Shown here in pieces: positions 56,737 through 64,000 of a DNA stretch of 64,000 bases. Position 1 is the first letter of the stretch, and each line of letters starts with the position of its first letter. The stretch is taken from positions 4,373,185 to 4,437,184 of the forward strand of contig JALMQS010000136.1 in assembly GCA_024734495.1 (NCBI GenBank). Reading direction: 5' to 3'. The DNA comes from Forficula auricularia (taxonomy: Eukaryota > Arthropoda > Insecta > Dermaptera > Forficulidae). Under the pieces are notes generated by a model. That model did no database searches. It was not told the origin of the DNA and saw nothing but the letters and a program-made list of their open reading frames with translations. A program made the translations under genes and the position numbers.

Positions 56737-58320
56737 TTATAAATCAATAATGCTTTAATGAGAATTAAAAATTATCTCTACCACAACTCTTTCACTAGTA
56801 CTTAGAGTATTCCTGTAAAGAACTGATCTGGTTTTGTTCTTGTTCTTGATATTGCTTTCGCAAATGGATCGGGAAATAGAAAGTTCAATTTTCTCATATA
56901 CTTACATTTCCTAAAGTAGCATCCAATTCAATATTGTATTGCTTTGTTCTAGAATCAAACTCTTCAAATCAGACACTCATTCTATTCGCTTCAATTGCTT
57001 GCAAAAACTAAATAACATATTGCATTCTCGATCTGTATATATAATTTTCTATTTATTGATCATTGAGGGTTTATTTCTAGAGCATAAACTGAGTCGACTA
57101 TATTCCCGATTTGGATACAAACAATTTATTTCCGATTTTTATGTTCCTAGGTTAAGCTAAGATTGTTCAAAACGATAAATTCTTTAGGTCATTAATTCCC
57201 ATCCATTTTTTACATTCTTTTATTTAACTTGGTTTCTCTACCATATATCTGTCTGATGTCTAGTTAGAGACTTGTAATCAAATTTGACCCATTTTTACCG
57301 AACCAATTTTCTTTTACATTTTACACACTTATGTTCTTACGTCGTATTTGCGAAGAATATACAATATTTCATTAATGTCATGAATTTTAGAGTAAATTAT
57401 TTAAGCTTTAAAGATATAATAGAAACATTAATAAGAGATAATAATACAGTTCACAAAATATTTTTACTCTGATTTGATTTCTCATACAAACCAATTGAAA
57501 GACAATTACAATCTTCACATTCACTTTTATAGAGACAATTTTCTTGAAATTCTGCACCTCAAGCGAAGACAATGCAATATTTAAATATTCAGAAAATTAA
57601 TAGAGAAAAATATAATTTATGAGTATTATCTATATTTAATACTTTTATGGTATTGGGCATCTTGTTCAAGCACCATACTTAATTCCTGTGGAGAGTATCC
57701 TCTCCATGGTAATTAATTAGTATTGTATTGTATTGGGCATAAGTTTTGTAAATTTTAATGATTAAAGTATGTAAAATAAAAATATATTTAAAAACACTTG
57801 TTTATGACAAATGCTCTAAAACGTAGAAAATATATTTTACTTTAGAATTCAAAAAATAACATACTTAGACAGGGGCGGATTTAAGCATTGTATTTATGGG
57901 TTGCAGCCCGGGACCACGTTCAATCAAAAAGCGCTCTTGCGGTCAAAAAATATAATTAAAAACAATTTAAATTAAAAATTTAAGAGATTTTTTTCTAAAT
58001 CTATATTTGATGTTTGTAATGTATACAAAATCTTTTTACATCATAACCGTATACAGATATTTGTATATCCAAATGCATCGAATAAAATAAAAATTTCCTC
58101 AATGTCTTCCCTATAATTGTTCCTTTTTTAAAAACTGTAAAAAAAACTATTTTTCGACCAAATGGGGCTTGAGTTGAAACAATCACCCAAACTTGGATTA
58201 ATATCAGTTAATTGAGTAGGCATTTGAAAATAACAGTTAGCTCCTGTACTTACCATACACTGTAGGGTGTAGGCAGAATGTAAATTTTTCGATTACTGTA
58301 GTGATTTTTAATTTTTGGTG
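56737..58320. other. No gene seen; lone hAT-like end
   Basis: CAGGGGCGGATTTAAGC at 57872 resembles a hAT end without a partner. A hairpin GTGGAGAG..CTCTCCAT lies at 57689-57708. The remaining frames show no domains. Confidence 0.45.
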
Positions 58321-58322
58321 AA

Positions 58323-59492
58323 TCTATATATATAAAATTAAGGTTTTGTCTGTACATTGATCCAAATCACGCCAAATTTTGGTTGCACACGTTTCAAGCA
58401 AAGTTATGATCGAAAACACCCTCAACAAAATTCCTGTCTGCGTATGTATGTATGTCTGTCTGTTTCAGTGGTTTCCGAAAAGTTACTCACGATTCACGTA
58501 AAAACGGCTGAAGGGATTATTATAAAATTTCATATATACATCAGATGTCTTTGAACTTACGTTTTTAGCTATATAACGTTTTGATATTTTGACCCCAGAA
58601 GGGGGTTTGGGGGGGGGGGGCACGAATCAAAATTATCAAATAACTCCTAAACTATTAACTCTAGAGCAAATTTTATAATATACAAAGTTGTAGAGGATGT
58701 GATTTCTGACAACTTTTGTTTAAGAATTTCCCCAAAAAACCTCTCAAAAAGGGGAGGAGGGTGAAAAAATGTATATTCTTCCCCTTGGAACAAACTCAAC
58801 CAAATTTTGTATACATAATCTCTGGGCCTCTAGAGAGCTGGAAATGCAAAAACTAACCATCCAAAATGTGGGGGGGGGGTCATAAAAATGAAAATTCTTT
58901 CTCTTGGGCCAAACTCAACCAAATTTTGTATACATAATCTGTGGGTCACTAGAAGGCTAGAAATGCAAAAAATGGGTGCGGAGGGTGGGTGTGGGGGTGG
59001 AATGGGGGTGGGGTGAGGAGTGAGGCGGAGTAGGGTGGGGGTGGTGCGGGGTGGAGTCCAGAGGGCATAGCGGGGGTGAGGTCCAGGGAGCTAGGCGGGG
59101 GTGTGGTGCGCAGGGTTGGAGGGCGCGGGGTGGGGTCCGGGGTGGATGGGGTGCGGGGTCCGAGGTGGGTGGGGTGCGGGTGGTGGTGTGGAGGCGGGGG
59201 TTGGGAACGGGTGCATGGTGCGGGGGTGGGGGTGCTGGAGGGGTTTTGGGGGCGAGGGGGTTAGTGGGTTAGGGTGCGGAATGGAGTGTTGGGGTGGTGG
59301 TGTGGGGGCGGGGGTTGGGCACGGTGCGGGGGTGGGGGGGGGGTGCTGGGTGGTTTTGGGGGTGGGGGTGCTGGGTGGGTTTTGGGGGTGGGGGTGTTGG
59401 GTGGGTTTTGGGGGTGGGGGTCCGGGGTGGGGTTCCAGGGGCGTGCCCCCTGGCTAGCAAGAGGGCCGCCGAAGGCGGGCATTGCAGCTAGT
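58323..59492 (+). mobile_element. Non-autonomous Helitron
   Basis: 5' end TCTATATATATAAAATTAAG preceded by A. 3' end CTAGT (59488-59492) followed by T, with a hairpin CCGCC-GAA-GGCGG (59466-59478) about 9 nt upstream. TC...hairpin...CTRRT between A and T is the Helitron signature. The interior includes two minisatellite units shared with Rep1 and a G-rich tract; there is no RepHel protein. The many overlapping open frames in the G-rich tract are artefacts. Confidence 0.8.
58975..59455 (+). repeat. G-rich, strand-skewed minisatellite
   Basis: Nearly 500 bp with hardly any A and few C on the plus strand, built from variants of GGGTGGGTTTTGGGGGTGGG. Many runs of three or more G would allow G-quadruplexes. 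Very unlike the AT-rich surroundings. Confidence 0.85.
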
Positions 59493-60700
59493 TTTAAAAT
59501 AAAAATGTGACCCTTAAATAATTTTTTTTACATATTCTTAGTTTTGATCTATTTATTCATAAATGATGTGATAGTTTTGTAATTCCTATTCCTTTTCATC
59601 TTATCATTAATCAATATTGAAATCAATTTGTTCGTGACTATTTCCATCAACGTCTCAATCCAGGCTATCATCATCCGCACGGAAAGTGATATTTTTATTC
59701 AACAAGAAGTTTGATAGTTTATGAGTATTACAAATTCTTACTCAACAAGTAGTATTAGAAATGAAATTCAAAATATAGACATCGATTTGTGAAAAAATGT
59801 TTATCATTATAAAAAAATTGATTTCAGAGATAATTTTACCAAGTTGTAGTACTTATTATCCAACTTGAAGAAATATGGCGTTTGCTATCCGAGTCAAAAT
59901 AAATAGTTACAACACACATACAATTTACAACTACCTTAGATCGAACAATAAAAAAAGTTTTATGCCATTATTTATGTATTTATTTATTTTTATTTTTTGG
60001 GCCAAGTGGATATTTAACAATTTTTCCAATTTCTATGACTCAATAGTCAACTAGTCATTTCTAATAATAAATAACATATAGATTCAGACAGTTAATAGGG
60101 AAAAGAAGATACTTAGACAAAGTAACGTTTTGTTTGTTTGTTTTTTTCAAATTTTTCCCAATCTAGAATTCGTTAATTTTTCCAATTCTCTAAGTCCAAG
60201 GCAAGAGCCAAACAATTAGATCTAGACACTTGTAAAATAGCTAAATGGATAAAGCTTCTTCTAATGAAACATCATTTTTTTAATTTTCCCCAAATTAGAG
60301 TTTTTCTTAAATCTTAGCTAATCAAAGTGATTTTTCATTGTATATTTATGTAGAAGCCCAAAAATTCAATGACAAATAGTAAATTTAATAAATAAATATA
60401 AATTGAATACTTAAATTAACTTGAGATTTGATCATTTAATTTAAAGATTTTTTAAAAAAATTCTGTATAGATAAAAAAAATGACTATATCTTCCAAAAAA
60501 CACTTAAAATATCAAAAATGTTCTTAACAGACGTTCATAAAGAGATAATAAAATAATTTATCAAACTTTTTAACAAATTTAAGTCAAGTATTTTTGAACG
60601 CCGTAAGGTGTAAATATTATTTAAGAATGGCCTATCTGGCGTCCTCCCACACAATCATTTTAAATTTAAAAAAAATTCCTATTATGTTATTTAATATAAA
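59493..60700. other. No gene seen
   Basis: AT-rich. A LINE-tail-like TTTATGTATTTATTTATTTT lies near 59970. Confidence 0.5.
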
Positions 60701-60809
60701 ATTTAGGAACGCGGTGTTGGTTTATAGTGAAACATTGTTAAAATTAAATTAGGTTGGAGTTGGTGGTGTTTCACAAGGAGAAAAATTAAAAACAAAGATT
60801 TTTTTACAC

Positions 60810-61409
60810 TTGATCGACAATATTCAGAAAAAGGTAATTTATAAAATAACAGCCCCCCTCTTATATTCCATCATCCCAACAAAAGAAAAAAACTTTAAAA
60901 AACTTTATTTCCATTCTCCACTCAGCTACCCTATACCTAATATGTTTCGCAAACTTAATATTACCCCCGCATTCTATAACAGGAATAACCTTTCATCCAT
61001 ATTGGTTAACAATAAAATCGATATAATTAAACCAATAACAAAGAGTGGTGTATATAAATTGCAATGTAATGACTGTCAATCGTTTTATATCGGGCAAACA
61101 GGTAGATCTTTCAATCAACGTCACGTTGAACATATGAGATCTCTTCGCAATCTACAGGTGAATAGTTTGAACCCAAATGACCCCCCCTCTTAGTTATAAC
61201 TCGGCTTTTGCAGATCATTTGTCTGACCACAACCATTCACCTTCATCGACCAACCCCTCCCTTTACATTTCATTTCAAAAAGCAGGAAATTAGATTTGTT
61301 TGAGTCAGCTGAAATTAAAAAGGCAATACACCTTAATCAAAACATCTTGAACAATCAAACAGACATCAAAACTTCACCAATAATTGACATCTTAATCAAT
61401 GATATTTAA
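60810..61409 (+). pseudogene. PLE GIY-YIG endonuclease domain, frameshifted
   Basis: The frame from 60810 reads IDNIQKKVIYKITAP.., a linker with FRKLNITPAFYNRNNL, then GVYKLQC-NDC and FYIGQTGRSF-NQRHVEHM. These are the GIY (here GVY), YIG and catalytic Arg motifs plus a CxxC..H-x3-H zinc-finger-like set typical of Penelope endonucleases. A C run at 61181-61187 shifts frame to SYNSAFADHLSDHNHS (61192 on), and a second shift near 61287 returns to the first frame (KLDLFESAEIKKAIH..), stop 61407-61409. The normal protein has an N-terminal reverse transcriptase, absent here. Non-functional as it stands. Confidence 0.85.
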
Positions 61410-61417
61410 TTTGAATT

Positions 61418-61512
61418 GGAGTGCGATGAGGGTGTATGGTGGGTTTATTTTTTATTTTTTAAATATAAAATAAGAGATGGAAATTTTCACTATGCACCCT
61501 CATTGCATTCCA
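61418..61512. repeat. 95-bp hairpin insert in the PLE 3' region
   Basis: GGAGTGCGATGAGGGTGTAT faces ATGCACCCTCATTGCATTCC. Possible tiny MITE or a structured UTR element. Confidence 0.5.
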
Positions 61513-61769
61513 TAGTTTATTGCCCTCCTTTAAAGCACATACATAATTTTCGGCAACTTCCAAGTATAAATATCTTTTCTTTATTCCAGCCCTTTGTCCG
61601 CTATATCTGTTCTTTCGGCTCTAAGGCTATCCCACCCCTGATAATTCTTTCATATTTACACTAAGTCATAAATAACTGTCCATCATATTAAAATTAAAAT
61701 AAATTATAAAAATAAACTATATTATAATAAATTATAAAAATAAATATTTTATGTTATCTTTAGTCAATG

Positions 61770-61810
61770 TTCTCCTGACGATGAGTTAAGAGCTCGAAAT
61801 ATATAGAGTA
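61770..61810 (+). ncRNA. Hammerhead ribozyme of the GIY-YIG PLE
   Basis: Stem I UUCUC/GAGUA (four pairs, one mismatch), CUGACGA (61775-61781), extra U, stem II GAGUU/AGCUC (one U-G) with loop AAG, GAAA (61796-61799), stem III AUAUAU, predicted cleavage after A61805. Lies about 365 nt after the coding stop. Confidence 0.8.
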
Positions 61811-61885
61811 AACTAAAAAAATCTTTGTATTTTAATTTTTCTCCTTGTGAAACACCACCAACTCCAACCTAATTTAATTTTAGTT

Positions 61886-62800
61886 AATATATATAATATT
61901 TACAAAGATACTTTATACTCCACGATATATAAATATAATAAATATATCTATGAGATTCCACAAAAATTCGAACACCCTCCAAAATAATTATCCTATTAAA
62001 ATACTCAAAAATTAATTTATTTCACAAAAAATAAATGCATATAACTTTTAAATTTCAAGTTTGTTTCTTCTTTAATTTTCGAGCGGACAGGCTGTCCATC
62101 AAGCATTGTAGCAACTCAAATAGGATACTATTTCATTGTAAAAACCCCAAAAATGTCTAAACTTTTTCAATTGGATGTATAGAGCGGAAATAGATATTAA
62201 GTTTAATGTTAAGTTAATGAGTTTTCTACTTACTTCCGGCTAGGCTTTAATTATTTATTTTAAAAAGCTCTCTATGGAAACACGAATGAATTATGAGCAG
62301 GAAGCCTCTACCCCTAAGTCTCCATATACTAGTATTAAATATTTTTTAAACACCATTGTCACTAAATCCTATTAAATTGGTTTATATAATGAAATAGAAA
62401 ACAAAACAAAAAAACATGATAATATCAAATCGAACTAGATTTTGTGAATCATTAATCGATAAATACTTAAGATTTTGAAATAAAATTAGAAATTAATTTT
62501 ATAAGAAATATGAATAAATATATTTTGTTTTTAGAAAATTTATTTATTTTTTCTTTATTAAAATTTAATTTCCGACTTTGGGTTTCAGTTTCAAGATGAC
62601 AAGACGACTAACTTGCTTCAGGATATATATAACGGTTGAATTGATGAAAACCTTTCATTTTATTTAAAAAATAAATTAAAATGACAATAATTGCCATTCC
62701 GAAATTACAGCTACTTAGTTTACCTCTATATACCTTTATTCGAATATTTAAATACTTTAAGAAAAAAAACAATTTTCGTCTGAAACTATTTTTTTGCTGA
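61886..62800. other. No gene seen
   Basis: AT-rich, nothing recognised. Confidence 0.5.
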
Positions 62801-63075
62801 GAGTAGGTGATTTTTTTTTTTTTTTTTTTGTCCCTCTATTATTCAGTCTTAGGTAACTCCCGAAGATAGAGGAAGAGCCCGAAATATATTGTTTTTCAAA
62901 CTTATTTATTTTTTGCTGATAAATACCACAAACATTCTTTAACTTAAATTCAATAATAATGTTTCATTACAAACTTATAATGTATTTCTTAATTTATCAA
63001 ATATGCGTAGGTGTATATTTATTTGCATCAATCATAGGAGCACCCTCATGGATTTCATCTTAAAAATATTAATTT
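62800..63075 (+). mobile_element. PLE relic, C-like end and hammerhead
   Basis: GCTGAGAGTAGGTGA followed by a 21-nt T run, a decayed hammerhead, then TTTATTTGCATCAATCATAG (63018) like family C. Confidence 0.45.
62853..62890 (+). ncRNA. Hammerhead relic
   Basis: CCGAAGA (U4 to C) at 62860-62866, degraded stem II, GAAAUAUAU from 62881. Close in sequence to the 61775 ribozyme. Confidence 0.45.
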
Positions 63076-63279
63076 TTCAATTAATTAGTACGGGCCATTC
63101 ATTGGGAATATGACTACTGAATATTCTCGATAAGTGTCAATTCATTTTTTCATATTCATGTTTAGAAATGGCTAAAATTTGAAGGATATTTATTTTCAAA
63201 CATAATTAATTTCTTTGTCAATGCGTCTGAATTTAGGCACATACAATAACCTCATAACAAAAACTAGTAAAAAGTATTA

Positions 63280-63548
63280 AAGGAGACAATAAAAGAGTGT
63301 GTCTTCTGCTGGAAAAATAAATTTTTTAATTCATTTATAACGAGACTATAGTTTCGAGGGCTTTGCCCTCTTCATCAATCTATTACAATGGATTCACAGA
63401 AATTGATGTGTGAAAAACCCTCGAAACTATAATCTCGTTATAAATAAATTAAAAAATATATTTTTCCAGCAGAAGAAACCCTCTTTTATTGTATTCTTTA
63501 ATTTATAAAAATTCTGGATACTCTCGGCAAAAAGAAACTTTCAATTTA
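63280..63548. mobile_element. PLE hairpin, family B, copy 4
   Basis: Arms AAAGGAGACAATAAAAGAGT and complement; right end GGATACTCTCGGCAAAAAGA. Perfect 12-bp duplication AGTAAAAAGTAT at 63268-63279 and 63549-63560. The most complete family-B copy. Confidence 0.85.
63340..63385 (-). ncRNA. Hammerhead, C3 to U
   Basis: Minus strand: UUGAUGA (63372-63378) with G8 kept (U3-G8 wobble), extra A, perfect stem II GAGGG/CCCUC with loop CAAAG, GAAA (63352-63355), stem III ACUAUAGU then C. Confidence 0.6.
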
Positions 63549-63560
63549 AGTAAAAAGTAT

Positions 63561-64000
63561 GCTCTTGGGAAATAATTTTTTCTTTGTTTATTTTTTATTG
63601 TAATGTTCTGGTTAGATTTTTGGGCTTCTTAATTTAACATTTTCAGATGATAAATGCTGAAAATCAGAAAACAAAAATCGAATCGTTAAATGGATTACTA
63701 CATGAATAGGTGTAGTTGATGAGCTGAAATATGGCACAAGAGTTTGTATTGATAAGCTGGAGTTTTGTACTAAGTTTCAGCTTCCCAGCTCCAACCACTC
63801 ACGGAATGGATCTAGCAAGATTGACTGGTTGCGGACTTTTTAGGCGCGCGGTGTCAAAGAATGAATGTTTTAAAATGAAAATAGCTTAAGCTCATGTATT
63901 TTCAAATTGTCAGTAAATGTTATGTAAATATGACTTTTTTCTAACGACTACAATTGTTTTCTGAAATTTATTGTAAACTGATTAAAGAACAAATTTAGTT
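63561..64000. other. No gene seen
   Basis: AT-rich to the window end, nothing recognised. Confidence 0.5.

Larger units (their letters stand above)
60705..61885 (+). mobile_element. Penelope-like element, 3' part with GIY-YIG
   Basis: Left: terminal box GCGGTGTTGGTTTATAGTGA (60715). Inverted arms 60737-60806 and 61812-61880 (ATTAGGTTGGAGTTGGTG, GTGTTTCACAAGGAG). Inside are a broken GIY-YIG coding region, a small hairpin and a hammerhead. The reverse transcriptase is missing. This copy links the small hammerhead hairpins to Penelope-like elements. Confidence 0.8.

Noticed and set aside
57872..57945. Complete hAT element
   Set aside because: Only one terminus is recognisable; no right end or 8-bp duplication found.
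59051..59510. Seven overlapping open frames on both strands
   Set aside because: They arise from the G-rich minisatellite inside the Helitron, which lacks stop codons in several frames. The peptides are Gly/Trp/Val or Pro/His/Thr runs.

Overview
This window is AT-rich (roughly 70-75 % by eye) animal nuclear DNA, almost certainly arthropod and probably insect. I find no host protein-coding gene, no rRNA gene, no functional tRNA gene and no CRISPR array. The open reading frames are short and mostly come from repeats. The insect call rests on the repeat types: Penelope-like retroelements (PLEs) with hammerhead ribozymes, hAT elements with 8-bp target duplications, a Helitron, an RTE endonuclease piece, tRNA-derived SINEs and dispersed repeat heads familiar from insect genomes. 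The species cannot be named from the sequence.

The dominant theme is hammerhead ribozymes (HHRs). I can place 21 loci that keep the CUGANGA-type box, a stem II and the GAAA box (14731 has GGAA), plus about eight decayed ones. Most sit in short (about 130-410 bp) hairpin-shaped elements in which two HHR-bearing arms face each other. Nine of these insertions are bounded by 9-15 bp target-site duplications (9475, 12870, 14011, 14453, 20330, 25946, 45014, 55328, 63280). At 60.7-61.9 kb a larger Penelope-like fragment carries both a GIY-YIG endonuclease remnant and its own well-formed HHR, which ties the small elements to PLEs. In nearly all HHRs stem III is a bare palindrome (ACGU, AUAU.. or ACUAUAGU) with no loop, as expected for PLE ribozymes that act as dimers. 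Six loci carry U3 and A8 in place of the usual C3 and G8, a paired change that would keep the 3-8 base pair of the active fold.

Layout. 0-9 kb: HHR relic, Tc1/mariner-like hairpin MITE, a SINE inside a dispersed repeat, a hAT element with a transposase C-terminal remnant, and two PLE hairpins. 9-15 kb: dense PLE hairpins and a LINE tail. 15-24 kb: dispersed repeats, an inverted array of ~119-bp units, a large PLE palindrome with a nested PLE, and HHRs. 22-29 kb and 52-53 kb: copies of one noncoding repeat (Rep1) with internal minisatellite. 30-36 kb: foldback repeats, an internally deleted RTE, MITEs, a hAT with a second element inside, LINE tails. 37-43 kb: two large palindromes and a hAT end. 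44-49 kb: PLE elements, one with its empty site in the same window. 50-57 kb: hAT and MITE elements, including a four-level nest. 58.3-59.5 kb: a Helitron with a strongly G-rich core. 60.7-63.6 kb: the GIY-YIG PLE and further PLE hairpins.

The parts work together only as a transposon community: autonomous PLEs, not complete here, would supply reverse transcriptase and endonuclease, while the small hairpins look like non-autonomous passengers whose transcripts could self-cleave.
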